A DNA stretch of 64,000 nucleotides from Xenorhabdus mauleonii (GTDB lineage Bacteria; Pseudomonadota; Gammaproteobacteria; Enterobacterales; Enterobacteriaceae): positions 1 to 64,000 of the forward strand of contig NZ_FORG01000009.1 in NCBI RefSeq assembly GCF_900113945.1, in the 5' to 3' direction. A program made the translations under genes and the position numbers. The notes beneath the pieces were generated by a model. The model searched no databases. It was given only the letters and a program-made list of their open reading frames with translations, and was not told where the DNA came from. Shown here one piece after another: positions 45,854 through 55,629 of the stretch (position 1 is the stretch's first letter; each line of letters begins with the position of its first letter).

Positions 45854-46039
45854 TATGCCCTATAGGTTTCGAGTTGCATCAAGGCGGCAAGGGAGTGACA
45901 AATTCGTCAGGCACGAATTTGACTGGCCTCCGGTGAAAGGCAGGAGCCTTTCATTCACCTTCGGCCACATAGACAACCTATGTGGCCAAGGTGACCGGGT
46001 GCAGCCACCAAAGATGCAATTTGAAAGACGGCGGGTATA
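45854..46039. repeat. long (186-bp) ERIC-like element with three inner hairpins
   Basis: The ends match the other ERIC copies (left tatgccctata...gagttgcatc..ggcggcaaggg; right gcagccaccaaagatgcaatttgaaagacggcgggtata). The middle is about 60 bp longer than the canonical 126 bp and holds three consecutive inverted repeats: 45899-45907 with 45913-45921, 45932-45941 with 45946-45959 (imperfect), and 45963-45972 with 45978-45987. It ends 25 bp before the sheath start. Confidence 0.85.
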
Positions 46040-46064
46040 AGGGTTATCGATAAAGGAATAAATT

Positions 46065-47177
46065 ATGTGGCCAAAAGTTCAGGTTAACCAAGTTAACCAA
46101 CTGCAAGGCGAAACAAAGGAGATTGAGCGGGTATTGCTCTTTGTTGGAACGGGAAAAACCAACACAGGTAAAACTCTCTCTGTAAATACCCAGACAGATT
46201 TTGATTCTGTATTGGGAGCAGAAGACAGCGCGCTGAAACGCAATGTACTGGCTGCAATGGCAAATGCAGGGCAAAACTGGTCTGGTTATGTTCATATCTT
46301 GCCAGAGTCAGCAACTGAACTGGATTTTGTCGAAGCGGTCACAGCGGCACAGCAGGTTGCCAGTGTTGAAGGCTATGTGCTGACAACGGGGGCAACAAAA
46401 GCGGTTATTCAAGCGGCGCAAACACTGCGGGAACAGACCATTGCCAAGTTTGGCCGTTGGCAGTGGGCTATTTTGTCTGTTGAAGGCCCTCAATCAAAAG
46501 AAATCTGGGCTGACTATGTTGCTCGCTTGGCCGAGCTGCAAAAAGGCGAAGCGGCAGCTTCTGTTCAATTGGTTCCATCTCTGTGGGGTAATGAAGCAGG
46601 AGTATTGGCAGGTCGACTGTGCAATCGCTCTGTCACTGTGGCAGATAGTCCGGCACGCGTTCAGACCGGGCCGCTGGTGGATCTGGGCCGGGCAGATTTC
46701 CCGGTTGACGGGGCCGGTAAGCCGATTGCTTTAGCGACATTGCAGGCATTGGAAAAGCTGCGTTTCAGTGTGCCGATGTGGTATCCCGATTATGATGGCA
46801 TGTATTGGTCAGATGGCCGGACACTGGATGTGGAAGGCGGTGATTACCAAAGCATCGAAAACTTACGTGTCGTGGATAAGGTTGCGCGTCGTGTCCGCTT
46901 GCAGGCGATTGCCAAAATCGCCAATCGCCTTCTGAACAGTACACCTGTCAGCATCGCGACCCATCAGGCGTATTTTGCCCGCACGCTGCGTGAAATGTCC
47001 CGCAGTACGGAAATTAACGGCGTGACATTCCCGGGAGAAGTGAAATCTCCGGAAGACGGCGACATTGTTATTACATGGCGCAATAAAAATACGGTAGAAA
47101 TTTATATCACTATTCGTACCTATGAATGTCCGAAAGAGATCACGGCGAGCTTGTTGCTGGATTTGGGAGGGAACTAA
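46065..47177 (+). CDS. contractile tail sheath protein, DUF2586-like
   Basis: The sheath surrounds the tail tube and contracts to drive it into the target cell. The 370-aa product begins MWPKVQVNQVNQLQG after AAGGA. Its size, its place directly before a 151-aa tube-like protein, and the C-terminal FARTLREMSRSTEINGVTFPGEV and TVEIYITIRTYECPKEITASLLLDL segments fit the DUF2586 sheath family of P2/Mu-related tails. The next ATG follows the stop immediately. The DUF assignment is from memory of family layout and should be checked. Confidence 0.78.
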   Translation: MWPKVQVNQVNQLQGETKEIERVLLFVGTGKTNTGKTLSVNTQTDFDSVLGAEDSALKRNVLAAMANAGQNWSGYVHILPESATELDFVEAVTAAQQVASVEGYVLTTGATKAVIQAAQTLREQTIAKFGRWQWAILSVEGPQSKEIWADYVARLAELQKGEAAASVQLVPSLWGNEAGVLAGRLCNRSVTVADSPARVQTGPLVDLGRADFPVDGAGKPIALATLQALEKLRFSVPMWYPDYDGMYWSDGRTLDVEGGDYQSIENLRVVDKVARRVRLQAIAKIANRLLNSTPVSIATHQAYFARTLREMSRSTEINGVTFPGEVKSPEDGDIVITWRNKNTVEIYITIRTYECPKEITASLLLDLGGN

Positions 47178-47633
47178 ATGAGCCAGCGTATTTCCGGCCA
47201 ATCGGTCGATTTTAATATGGATGGTGATCTGGTTCACGCTGAAAAGGTCAACCTGTCCATTACTGACAACACGGCTGCCGCCCAAACTCAGGGCGTACCG
47301 GATGGTTATATTTCCGGTGATGTTGCGGCAGAGGGTGAAATTGAACTCAGTACGAAATATTTGGATATCGTCACCGCCAAAGCACGGGCTGCTGGCTCCT
47401 GGCGCGGCATTCAACCCGTTGATTTGATGTGGTACGCCAAAGCGGGCAAGGAAGAGATGAAAGTTGAGGCTTATGGCTGCAAACTGATCCTCAGCGATAT
47501 TCTGGATGTCGATCCAAAAGGTGGCAGTGTGATGACACACAAAGTTAAGTTTGTCGTTACCTCACCTGACTTTGTACGTATCAATGGTATTCCCTATTTG
47601 GAAGCTGAATTAACTCGTAATCTTATTGGATAA
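47178..47633 (+). CDS. tail tube protein, DUF2597-like
   Basis: The tube proteins stack as rings inside the sheath. The 151-aa product starts MSQRISGQSVDFNMDGDLVHAEKVNLSI and is beta-rich throughout (GYISGDVAAEGEIELSTKYLDIV; MKVEAYGCKLILSDILDVDPKGG), as P2 gpFII-type tube proteins are. ATG immediately follows the sheath TAA. The 195-bp gap to the next gene has a small hairpin (about 47727-47750) that may reduce downstream expression. Confidence 0.75.
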   Translation: MSQRISGQSVDFNMDGDLVHAEKVNLSITDNTAAAQTQGVPDGYISGDVAAEGEIELSTKYLDIVTAKARAAGSWRGIQPVDLMWYAKAGKEEMKVEAYGCKLILSDILDVDPKGGSVMTHKVKFVVTSPDFVRINGIPYLEAELTRNLIG

Positions 47634-47828
47634 GTTTACCGGATAAGCTGTTCGAATAAACCATTCTAATAAAAATGGCGAGCATGGAAGAAAATAAGAA
47701 GCTATTTATTACATTCGTGTATTCATGTTTTAGCATGAATGTACTTTGGCGACTTATTGCATCAAGGATGATGATTTTTTAAATAAAACCTGCCAGTCAA
47801 TGGATGTATAAAATAAAGGAATGAGATT

Positions 47829-48098
47829 GTGAATAAAGAAAATAAAGTTGTCACTTTAGTTGTTGGTGGTAATGAAATTAAATTTGAACCAAATATCGTC
47901 GCTTATAATAACATGATTAACGATATGACGATGGACAATAAAATTGTGCCGATTGTGACTTATCTGCGTCGTATTGTTCAGCAGGCTTCTAAATCTGCAT
48001 TGGATGAATTATTGCAGATCCCCGGTGCTGCAATGCAATTGGTTGAGAAAATCAATTCTGAATACGCACCAAAACTGGAAATTGAAATAAAAAACTAA
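47829..48098 (+). CDS. tail assembly chaperone, zero-frame product (gpE/G-like)
   Basis: It lies between tube and tape-measure genes, where small chaperones that coat the tape measure during tail assembly are always found (P2 E, lambda G). The 89-aa product starts at a GTG with AAGGA upstream. It has a beta-rich N terminus (KVVTLVVGGNEIKFEP) and helices (IVPIVTYLRRIVQQ; SALDELLQIPGAAMQLVEKI). Its last codons run through A AAA AAC directly before the stop, so a longer -1 frameshift product is expected. Confidence 0.82.
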   Translation: MNKENKVVTLVVGGNEIKFEPNIVAYNNMINDMTMDNKIVPIVTYLRRIVQQASKSALDELLQIPGAAMQLVEKINSEYAPKLEIEIKN

Positions 48099-48289
48099 AT
48101 GCACGGGTTAAGGCTATCGAAAATAGCTTATTTGAACAGGCCTTAACTTTGCGTCGTCATTATTTACCAAATGAAAACGATGAGACGGAAAATTTAGCCC
48201 GTGCAATTTGGTTGGATAATCGATATTGGGAATATACACGTATTGCAACTGCAAATGGAATTGCGTTGGCATTAAAGGGTGAGCCATGA
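47829..48289 (+). CDS. tail assembly chaperone, predicted -1 frameshift product (E/E', G-T type), 153 aa
   Basis: Slipping back one base at A AAA AAC (48089-48095) continues translation for 64 codons (NARVKAIENSLFEQALTLRRHYLP...LALKGEP) to a TGA at 48287-48289 that overlaps the tape-measure ATG. The extension has no start codon of its own with a ribosome site, has protein-like helical composition and fills exactly the gap between the two genes. This is the organisation of lambda G/GT and P2 E/E'. The slip site and open frame are seen; the protein itself is predicted. Confidence 0.8.
48089..48147 (+). promoter_or_regulatory. -1 programmed ribosomal frameshift signal
   Basis: The canonical slippery heptamer A AAA AAC is in the correct phase at 48089-48095, next to the zero-frame stop (48096-48098). 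A stem-loop candidate starts 11 nt downstream: 48107-48114 pairs with 48140-48147, with an inner 5-bp hairpin at 48113-48127 that competes for two bases. Confidence 0.8.
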
Positions 48290-50334
48290 CTTTAGGTTCT
48301 ATATACAGTTTAATTAGTAGTATTACACAACCTATTGCCGGTATAAAAACGGAACTTCGTGAGCTAGGCAGTAAATCGCAAGAGGCATTTGGAAAAATTG
48401 CCGCTGGTGGACAGACAATTTCTGATTCATTCTGGTCAACGCATAGTTTCCTTGAATCAGCCATTCAAATGGATGACGCCTTACAATCAGCCTCATTGCA
48501 AGGCATTGATAGCGGTGTTATGGCAAAAATTGCCAAAGACTCAGTGACTTTCAGCTCACAGTATGGCAAGTCAGCCATTGAATTTGTCAACTCTGCTGCG
48601 GAAATTAACAAGGCCGTACAAGGGCTGGAGCAAACGGAATTGCCCCAGATGACCAAGATTGCCAATACCACGGCGGTGGCCCTGAAAACCAGCGCAACCG
48701 ATGCTGCAACCTATATGGGGAAAATGTTCGATCTGTTTTCTGAGGATGCTGAATCGGTAGGGAATCTCCAGTTTGCCGAAGAGTTGTCAGGCAAAGCTGT
48801 GTTTATGGCGCAAACATTCGGCACCAGTATGCCGGAAATGACACAACTCTTGGAAGGCGCTCGCAAGGCGGGAACAAACTTCGGTGTGGGAATTGATGAG
48901 CAACTGGCGGTATTGGGCCAATTGCAGAGTTCGCTGGGCGATGAATCCAGCCGTGCTTATGAATCCTTCTTGTCGGTGGCGGTCAGCGGCGGGAAAAGTC
49001 TGGGATTGAGTTTTGTTAATGCATCCGGCCAGATGCTGTCCATGCCGGAAATGCTGGAAAAACTACAGGCTAAATACGGCACAAGCATTGAAGGCAATTT
49101 GAAAGCTCAGGCTGAAATTGAGGCGGCCTTTGGTGATTCTGCCGTGGTGGTCAAGGCGCTTTTCAGTGATGTGGATACGCTAAACAAAAATATAGCCGAG
49201 CTGGGTGCGAATGACGGAATGGACCGTACCCGTGCAATGGCAGCACAGATGGCTGATCCGTGGGAGCGGCTACAACAAATCTGGCAGAACCTGCATATTT
49301 TGATTGGGTCAGCATTGTTGCCGGTGATAAAACCATTGGTGAATTGGCTCGCCGATACCAGCCAAGTGCTGGTGCGCTGGATGAAACTGTTCCCCAACAT
49401 TGCGCGCTGGGTTGGTTATATCACATTGGCAATTATGAACTTCACTGTAGCAGGTGCAGTCGCCAATATCGTGATGGGAATATCCAAATTTATTCTGATT
49501 GGGCTGAGAGGCATTTTTGTTGCTTTTACGTTGATTACAAAATTGGGAACCGCGGCCATATGGCTTTATAACTCAGCTATCACTGCATGGAGTCGTGGTT
49601 TGGCAATATTACGCGGTACATTATTGGCTATCCGAATGGCAGCGGTTTTGGCGGGTATTTCATTCAGCTTCATGAGTTGGCCGGTATTATTGATTATTGC
49701 GGCTATCGCATTGCTGGCTTACGGAATTTATAAACTAATCCAGAATTGGGATGAAATAAAGGCTTCCATTATGGATACAGAAGCTTTTAAGAAAGTGGCC
49801 TCTGCTGCACAGTGGATTGGAAATATATTTGAAGAATCTTTCGCGTGTATTGCTGAAAAATGGAATGAACTGGCAAATTTATTTAGTGATTTTTCACTTT
49901 CAGATATGTTCTCCGGTCTTGGTGATATATTGAGTTTTATTCCGGGTTTTGGCGCTGCATCTATTGGGGCTAAAGTTATTGGAAAAGTCATCGCTGATCC
50001 TGTGGAGAATACTATTTCCTCCAATATGGGAATTGATGAAAACACTCAAAAATTGATAGCTCAACCAAATAATATATTGCAGGGGCAATCTCAGGCAATG
50101 CTACAACCTATGCCAACTCAATCCGTGCAAGCAATTAACCCTCAAGAAAATAACGGAATATTAACCGGAGGAAAAATGCAGGGTATTAATAGAAACGGCT
50201 TGATTAATGAAGTAGCCAGTAATTCACAAACTGTTAATGACAACAGCCGCCGGATTGAAAGTGTGACACTGAATATTTCCAATAGCATGACACCGGATCA
50301 ATTAATGGAATGGGAACATGTGGCTTATGGATAA
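48286..50334 (+). CDS. phage tail tape measure protein
   Basis: The tape measure fixes tail length and sits inside the tube. The 682-aa product has a polar N-terminal part with the family's helical repeats (MDDALQSASLQGIDSGVM; NSAAEINKAVQGLEQTELPQM), the typical DPWERLQQIWQNLHILIGSALLPVIKPLVNWLA block, then a long hydrophobic region (about 370-490), and an Asn/Gln-rich tail. Its ATG overlaps the frameshift-product stop (ATGA). At about 1.5 angstrom per residue it predicts a tail of roughly 100 nm, which is an estimate from the general rule. Confidence 0.9.
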   Translation: MTLGSIYSLISSITQPIAGIKTELRELGSKSQEAFGKIAAGGQTISDSFWSTHSFLESAIQMDDALQSASLQGIDSGVMAKIAKDSVTFSSQYGKSAIEFVNSAAEINKAVQGLEQTELPQMTKIANTTAVALKTSATDAATYMGKMFDLFSEDAESVGNLQFAEELSGKAVFMAQTFGTSMPEMTQLLEGARKAGTNFGVGIDEQLAVLGQLQSSLGDESSRAYESFLSVAVSGGKSLGLSFVNASGQMLSMPEMLEKLQAKYGTSIEGNLKAQAEIEAAFGDSAVVVKALFSDVDTLNKNIAELGANDGMDRTRAMAAQMADPWERLQQIWQNLHILIGSALLPVIKPLVNWLADTSQVLVRWMKLFPNIARWVGYITLAIMNFTVAGAVANIVMGISKFILIGLRGIFVAFTLITKLGTAAIWLYNSAITAWSRGLAILRGTLLAIRMAAVLAGISFSFMSWPVLLIIAAIALLAYGIYKLIQNWDEIKASIMDTEAFKKVASAAQWIGNIFEESFACIAEKWNELANLFSDFSLSDMFSGLGDILSFIPGFGAASIGAKVIGKVIADPVENTISSNMGIDENTQKLIAQPNNILQGQSQAMLQPMPTQSVQAINPQENNGILTGGKMQGINRNGLINEVASNSQTVNDNSRRIESVTLNISNSMTPDQLMEWEHVAYG

Positions 50335-50662
50335 ACCTAAATATATTGATTTATTAATTAGTGAGCGTGATTTTACGCTTAATTCAGGGAATGAACCACT
50401 TTTCTGTAATAACCGAACTTCTATTGGGCAGGATTGTGTTCACGCAATTATTGAAAGTGGTTTAGCAACCAATTTAATTGCCGAACGCAGCCCGACCTTA
50501 CGGGCAGATATTCACACTCGGATAGTTATCTTAGTTGAAAACGACGAACGGATTATTCCGGGAACGGTCAGCATCAATGAAGAATCGCCGACGAAATTAT
50601 GGATCACGGCTGAAACTTACGATTTTGGTCATATTAATGTGAGCGTAGGAAATGGAAACTAA
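50327..50662 (+). CDS. baseplate-associated protein, DUF2590-like
   Basis: The 111-aa product begins MDKPKYIDLLISERDFTLN and contains IGQDCVHAIIESGLATNLIAERSP, a pattern I associate with DUF2590 of P2/Mu-like tails and related to gp25/W-type baseplate wedge proteins. It overlaps the tape-measure end and is followed by the gpJ-like gene, which is where W/gp25-type proteins lie. An ATG three codons upstream is an alternative start. Confidence 0.7.
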   Translation: MDKPKYIDLLISERDFTLNSGNEPLFCNNRTSIGQDCVHAIIESGLATNLIAERSPTLRADIHTRIVILVENDERIIPGTVSINEESPTKLWITAETYDFGHINVSVGNGN

Positions 50663-51836
50663 GCCAAACATTGATTACGAAAAGGTACTGCGTGACAGCG
50701 GAATGCCGACTACGGAAACCGACATCAGCGCCGCTTTTGCCAAGGTTGTGGATGACGCGGGGCTGGTAACCAATACATCAAAAATGTCTCCGTTCTGGCG
50801 GTTGATTAACACCATCGTGACGCGCCCGGTACTGTGGCTCAAAGAGGCATTAATCAATGTCACGTTGAAAAACATGTATCTGGCGACTGCATCGGGGGCA
50901 TGGCTGGATATGTTTGCGTGGGGCGTCAATCTGAAACGCAAACCCGCCTCAGCAGCACAAGGCGTGATCCGTTTTTATAAAGCAGCGGGCGCTTCCTCTG
51001 TCACCGTACCTGCCGGAACGGTTATCCAGACTGAGCGTCTTAATGGTGAAATTTACCGTGTCAGTACCGCAGAAAGCGCGGTAATTGCCGAGGGTGCCAC
51101 GAGTGCTTTGCTGCCTGTTTCAGCAGCCTCGGCAGGCGGCGCGTTTAACCTCGCACCCGGCTACTTTCGCATTCTGCCTGTGGCTGTTTCCGGCATTGAA
51201 CGGGTACAAAATGAAGAAGGGTGGCTATTGACGCCCGGTGCAGATGCAGAATCCGACGACGATTTACGCGACCGTTGCCGCAACCAGTATAACTTGGTCG
51301 GCAACTACCACACCGATGCTGTTTACCGGGGCATGATTGCTGCCGTGGCGGGCTTAAGTATCGACCGCATCTTTTTTCTGCACGATGCCCCCCGTGGCGC
51401 AGGCACTGCCAATGCCTATTTGTTGCTGGATTCGGGCGTAATTAGCCAGCCGTTTGTTGATGCGGTGAACGATTACATTACCAATCAGGGGCATCATGGG
51501 CACGGGGATGATATGCAGTGCCTGCCGATGCCGGAAACCCATCATGAACTGACGGTGACGCTGTTTGTGGAAAATCTGGCGAATTACAGTCAGGAACAAA
51601 TCATTCGGCTGAAAACCGATGTCGGCAACCTTGTTCGTTGTGCCTTTCGGGAAAACACCGAATATAAGGTGAAGAAAACGTGGCCGTACTCACGATTCTC
51701 TTTTTCGAACTTGGGGCGTGAAATTCACCGTGAATTCAGCGAAATCACCTCACTGACGCTTTCATTGGATGACATTATCAGTGAGCTAAGTATACCGCGT
51801 CTGCGATCGCTGACCGTCGAGGTGAAAAATGTCTGA
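50652..51836 (+). CDS. baseplate J/gp47-like protein
   Basis: Baseplate J-type proteins form the wedges around the tail hub. The 394-aa product shows the family layout: N-terminal helices (FWRLINTIVTRPVLWLKEAL; TASGAWLDMFAWGVNLKRKP), the central VTVPAGTVIQTERLNGEIYRV and SAASAGGAFNLAPGYFRILP beta domain, ESDDDLRDRCRNQYN, and a C-terminal LTVTLFVENLANYSQEQI part. It overlaps both neighbours by 8-11 nt, as expected in a compact tail operon. Confidence 0.88.
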   Translation: METKPNIDYEKVLRDSGMPTTETDISAAFAKVVDDAGLVTNTSKMSPFWRLINTIVTRPVLWLKEALINVTLKNMYLATASGAWLDMFAWGVNLKRKPASAAQGVIRFYKAAGASSVTVPAGTVIQTERLNGEIYRVSTAESAVIAEGATSALLPVSAASAGGAFNLAPGYFRILPVAVSGIERVQNEEGWLLTPGADAESDDDLRDRCRNQYNLVGNYHTDAVYRGMIAAVAGLSIDRIFFLHDAPRGAGTANAYLLLDSGVISQPFVDAVNDYITNQGHHGHGDDMQCLPMPETHHELTVTLFVENLANYSQEQIIRLKTDVGNLVRCAFRENTEYKVKKTWPYSRFSFSNLGREIHREFSEITSLTLSLDDIISELSIPRLRSLTVEVKNV

Positions 51837-52485
51837 GTTTAGGGAACGTCTTGCACGGCTGGCGTTGCCCTCATGGATGAACAAGGGCGAGCCTGCCAAA
51901 TTACTGCATGCTACACGGGCTTTCTGGTCGCAGATTTATGATTGGCTGACATGGCCGCTGGCGCAATTGGATGCGGAAACCTGCACCGAATCACTGTTGT
52001 CAGTGCTGGCTTACCAGCGGGATATCCAACGTTTTAACGGTGAACCGCTGTCATTGTTCCGCAAGCGGGTGAAGTACGCCTTTATCAACGCCAGAGATGC
52101 GGGCAGTGCCGCTGGCTTTATTGCCATCTTTGATCGTTTGGGCGTGGGCTATGTGGAATTGCAGGAACGCCAGCCGGGCATTGATTGGGATGTGATTATT
52201 CTGCGCGTCAGTGACGGACAGATAGCCGAAAACCCGGAATTGCTGATGAGCATCATCCGACAGTATGGCCGCACCTGTCGTCGCTACCGTTTTGAGGTGA
52301 TCGCCAAAAATCAGTTGCTGATGCGTGTGGGGAGTGTAGGAGCTGATTACTGCTGTTATCACGCCGCCATGCCAATACAGCCGCTTTTGTTAAGGGTAGG
52401 TCATATCTCGGGTGAAGCCGTTTGTGACAATGCCCGCTTGAAAGAAAATACTGCATCGCATGTCACATACGGTGCTTCATTATAA
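51829..52485 (+). CDS. tail protein I-like baseplate protein
   Basis: The 218-aa product follows gpJ and precedes the fibre, the position of P2 gpI, which links baseplate and fibre. It contains LSVLAYQRDIQRFNGEPLSLFRKRVKYAFINARDAGSAAGFIAIFDRLG, typical of gpI-type proteins that measure the wedge, and a C-terminal cysteine-containing part with no recognised domain. It overlaps gpJ by 8 nt. The assignment rests on order and this block. Confidence 0.75.
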   Translation: MSEFRERLARLALPSWMNKGEPAKLLHATRAFWSQIYDWLTWPLAQLDAETCTESLLSVLAYQRDIQRFNGEPLSLFRKRVKYAFINARDAGSAAGFIAIFDRLGVGYVELQERQPGIDWDVIILRVSDGQIAENPELLMSIIRQYGRTCRRYRFEVIAKNQLLMRVGSVGADYCCYHAAMPIQPLLLRVGHISGEAVCDNARLKENTASHVTYGASL

Positions 52486-52494
52486 GGAAATTGT

Positions 52495-54477
52495 ATGTCT
52501 TCAGTGATTACTGTCGATTTTGAAAGATGGAAGGCACAGCAAGTTGCTGCCGGAAACTCGGTAGTGCTGGATGAATTTGTCTTTGCATATGTGCCGGATT
52601 TAGATCCGGCGAAAGATATCAGCCGCAGCGAGAAATTGCCTGATCAAAACCAAATCGTACACCGTCAGGCGGTGAATAAAACCGGGCTTGCCAGTGAAAA
52701 TGCGGTGGCTTACAGCGTTACGCTGGGCACAGAAGTCGGCGACTTTGATTTTAACTGGATTGGCTTGCTGAATAAGGGCTCTGGCGTGATTGGTATGATC
52801 ACCCATGCGCCAACTCAGAAGAAAATCAAAACTGCTAATGGATTGCAGGGCAATGTGCTAACTCGTTCTTTCTTGCTGGAGTTTGAAGGCGCAGCGAAAG
52901 AGACTGCCATTACCACCACGGCGGAAACATGGCAGATTGATTTTACTGCACGTTTGTCCGGCATGGATGAAATGCAACGCTTGATTAATACCGACAGTTA
53001 CGGCGAAGCGGCTTTTTTTGAGGATGGCTTTGCGGTAATTCGCAAGGGTGAGCAGTACACGGTGAAAAAAGGGCTGGCTTATGTGGGCGGGCTGCGTGGT
53101 GTATTGGAGTTTGACCAAACACTGAACTCGATGCGCAATACCCGTGTGTATGCGGATTTTAGTTATCAGGGCAATCTCGTGAGCCAGTGGAAAACGGTAG
53201 TGAAAATCACTGTTGCCAATGAGCTGAAAAACTATGTGGATGCGGCAGGTTATCCGCATTATGTGTTTGCGATTGCCCAGATTGATGGTAACGGCAATAT
53301 TTCCGACTTGCGTCCTAAAGGCGCATTGAGTGATCGCGATATTGCTATGATGAAACAAGAGATTGGCAAGGTGAAACTGGACTATGCCACCAATACGGCT
53401 TTAAATGAGGTAAGAGGGCTGGCGAATACAGCAAACCAAAACGCCACTCATGCCAGCAACAATGCAAATACCCGATTGGAAAAAGGAAAAAATTTGTCTG
53501 ACCTAGCCAATAAAGTGCTAGCCCGGCAGGCGCTTGCACTTAAATCGGCGGCGATTCGTGATGTGACCCAGTCTCAGTCGGATACCACGGCAGGACATCT
53601 GGTTCAGGTGGGCGATTATGGTTTCGGTATTGCTAATGGGGACACGGAGTCCTTGCGAAGCATTTACGATATCACCTGCACACGATTATACCGGGCGTTG
53701 GGTCAGGCTTCTGCTGCACCAACGGAAGGCATGCCGGAGAACTCCGGCAATATTATGTTTTCCGTACTGGCGCTGAACATTTATGCCGGACAATATTGGG
53801 TCACCCTGACCAGTACGAATCAGTTTTATGTCGGGATGGTGAACACGGACAGCAAAACGGTATCGTGGGTACAACATTATAGCCCCACATTTAAACCGTC
53901 CGCAGCTGATATAGGCGCACAACCGAAAGGCAGCTACGCAAGAGGGGATTTATATACAGCAAAAACTGATGCCAGTCTTATCTATTCACCCAATAAACGA
54001 GCGATGTTATCCATTGGGGATACTGGTTGGTTATCGTTGAAGGGCGAAACCGCAAAAACAGCAAACTTTGCTGTTGACAGTACAGGAATAATCAGGCGAG
54101 GACTGGCAACCATTGCGACAGGCGGAACCGAAGCAACGACCGCAGCACAGGCACGAATAAATCTAGGATTATCATTTGATTTTGCCAAAAATAATCCTGT
54201 GAGTTATACGCTGCCCGGAGGATTAATACTAAAAGCAGGATTCGGCACTACCACTGAACATGCCGTGTCGGTGACCTTCATCAAGGCATTTCCGCATACC
54301 TGCATTGCAGGCGGGCCGTTGAGCGCCGAAGAGGGGACGAATGATTATGTGATGGCGCAAGGCGTGTCTAGGAATAAGAACGGCTTAACGCTGGCATTTT
54401 ATCGCAATCTGCCAGAAGTCGCACCATCGGCGAACATTAAGCCGCTCACTTATTCATGGTTTGCTATAGGATATTAA
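52495..54477 (+). CDS. tail fibre protein (receptor-binding)
   Basis: The fibre decides which cells the tail attaches to. The 660-aa product has the N-terminal baseplate-attachment domain of H-type fibres ([41 protein letters not shown]), a helical/coiled-coil shaft near 290-340 ([21 protein letters not shown]), repeat-containing middle parts and a C-terminal gp53-like domain ending [13 protein letters not shown] ([11 protein letters not shown]). A cognate fibre chaperone gene follows 1 nt later. The C-terminal tip would set the target range. Confidence 0.88.
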   Translation: MSSVITVDFERWKAQQVAAGNSVVLDEFVFAYVPDLDPAKDISRSEKLPDQNQIVHRQAVNKTGLASENAVAYSVTLGTEVGDFDFNWIGLLNKGSGVIGMITHAPTQKKIKTANGLQGNVLTRSFLLEFEGAAKETAITTTAETWQIDFTARLSGMDEMQRLINTDSYGEAAFFEDGFAVIRKGEQYTVKKGLAYVGGLRGVLEFDQTLNSMRNTRVYADFSYQGNLVSQWKTVVKITVANELKNYVDAAGYPHYVFAIAQIDGNGNISDLRPKGALSDRDIAMMKQEIGKVKLDYATNTALNEVRGLANTANQNATHASNNANTRLEKGKNLSDLANKVLARQALALKSAAIRDVTQSQSDTTAGHLVQVGDYGFGIANGDTESLRSIYDITCTRLYRALGQASAAPTEGMPENSGNIMFSVLALNIYAGQYWVTLTSTNQFYVGMVNTDSKTVSWVQHYSPTFKPSAADIGAQPKGSYARGDLYTAKTDASLIYSPNKRAMLSIGDTGWLSLKGETAKTANFAVDSTGIIRRGLATIATGGTEATTAAQARINLGLSFDFAKNNPVSYTLPGGLILKAGFGTTTEHAVSVTFIKAFPHTCIAGGPLSAEEGTNDYVMAQGVSRNKNGLTLAFYRNLPEVAPSANIKPLTYSWFAIGY

Positions 54478-54478
54478 G

Positions 54479-54901
54479 ATGAATATTTATTTTAGCCCAT
54501 CAGAATGCGGCTTCTATCCCATCGCCGATAAGCCGTTATATGAAGCAGGGGCGGGCTGGCCATCAGATGCCCTGCCAATTAGTGATGAAGATTATCACAC
54601 CTTACTAGCGGGGCAAATTGTTGGGAAAACTATAATGCCCGGTGAAAGGGGGTATCCAACTCTGAGGGACCCACTCCCGCCCTCAGCCGAGGAGCAACGG
54701 CAACAGGCAGAATCCGAGAAAAGGCAATTATTGGGCGTGGCAAAAGAGAAAATTGCTATCTGGCAGGACGCTATGGATCTTGGTATGGCAACAAATGCTG
54801 AGAAAATTACCCTGACTGAATGGCGTAAATATCGTGTACTGCTCAATCGGGTTGATTGTTCAACCGCCCCGGATATCGATTGGCCGGAGCAACCGAAATA
54901 A
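54479..54901 (+). CDS. tail fibre assembly chaperone (Tfa family)
   Basis: Tfa proteins fold or trimerise the fibre tip. The 140-aa product starts [15 protein letters not shown], then has the family's [18 protein letters not shown] and a C-terminal helix-rich part with [29 protein letters not shown], the standard Tfa ending. It lies directly after the fibre gene and its stop overlaps the next start (TAATG). Confidence 0.92.
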   Translation: MNIYFSPSECGFYPIADKPLYEAGAGWPSDALPISDEDYHTLLAGQIVGKTIMPGERGYPTLRDPLPPSAEEQRQQAESEKRQLLGVAKEKIAIWQDAMDLGMATNAEKITLTEWRKYRVLLNRVDCSTAPDIDWPEQPK

Positions 54902-55629
54902 TGCACTGGCAGCGTAAAACCCTGCAACTGTCCCCGACTTTGTCGGGGATATCCGCCAGTATCGTGCCCGTACACCCGTTTATCTACGGCGTCGGGCAGC
55001 AGGCGAACAGCGGCAGCTACTTAAGCCCGACGAACGCCGTGCATTACCTGTCAAACAAACTAACAGGCGCAGGCACCTTGAATGCCCTTGTGTTGATGAT
55101 TTGCGCCAAGACTCATGATGACTTTATGCAGCACCTTACGCAATTTTCATCGGTGCTGCCCTTGCCAGTCTTCTCTCAGGTCACGCGCATGGCAAAAACC
55201 GCAGGCAATTTAGCAATCACCAAAATGCAATTGCCGGGCAAGCAGGGCGGCGGTTTACCGTTGCCGCAGCCACTGTCAACGGCGACTAGTCGAGCGGCGG
55301 CTAATGCTCAATTGATTGCACAGGCAAAAACTCAAGCCAGCGCAGGCAATAGTTTGGCGGAGCTAAAATCCCAGATAACAAATTTTGCTACTGCCAGACA
55401 AAACGCCTTGCAGCAAGTCAGTGATGCCTTGAGTGGGGCAATGGGTAAAACGGTCAGTGTCTGGGCATTTACCGGAACAGGCAACGGCGCATTGTTGGCG
55501 GAGAAGATGCGACAGGATATCCCGGAGCCGGACGCCGTTTACACATTGGCGACACTCTTTGTCGGGGATGACATAAGTTCACTAGAAAGGATGCTATCAC
55601 ATGAGCCAGATTATCACCCTCGCCCTTGA
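54901..55629 (+). CDS. tail structural protein of unknown role, 242 aa
   Basis: The family is not recognised. The ATG at 54901 overlaps the preceding stop by one base. The N-terminal half is mixed (HWQRKTLQLSPTLSGISASI; GVGQQANSGSYLSPTNAVHYLSNKL), and the second half is a long Ala/Gln/Ser-rich helical stretch with coiled-coil character (ANAQLIAQAKTQASAGNSLAELK). It lies between the fibre chaperone and the hub/spike genes, so a baseplate, hub or adaptor role is likely, but this is position only. Confidence 0.6.
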   Translation: MHWQRKTLQLSPTLSGISASIVPVHPFIYGVGQQANSGSYLSPTNAVHYLSNKLTGAGTLNALVLMICAKTHDDFMQHLTQFSSVLPLPVFSQVTRMAKTAGNLAITKMQLPGKQGGGLPLPQPLSTATSRAAANAQLIAQAKTQASAGNSLAELKSQITNFATARQNALQQVSDALSGAMGKTVSVWAFTGTGNGALLAEKMRQDIPEPDAVYTLATLFVGDDISSLERMLSHEPDYHPRP

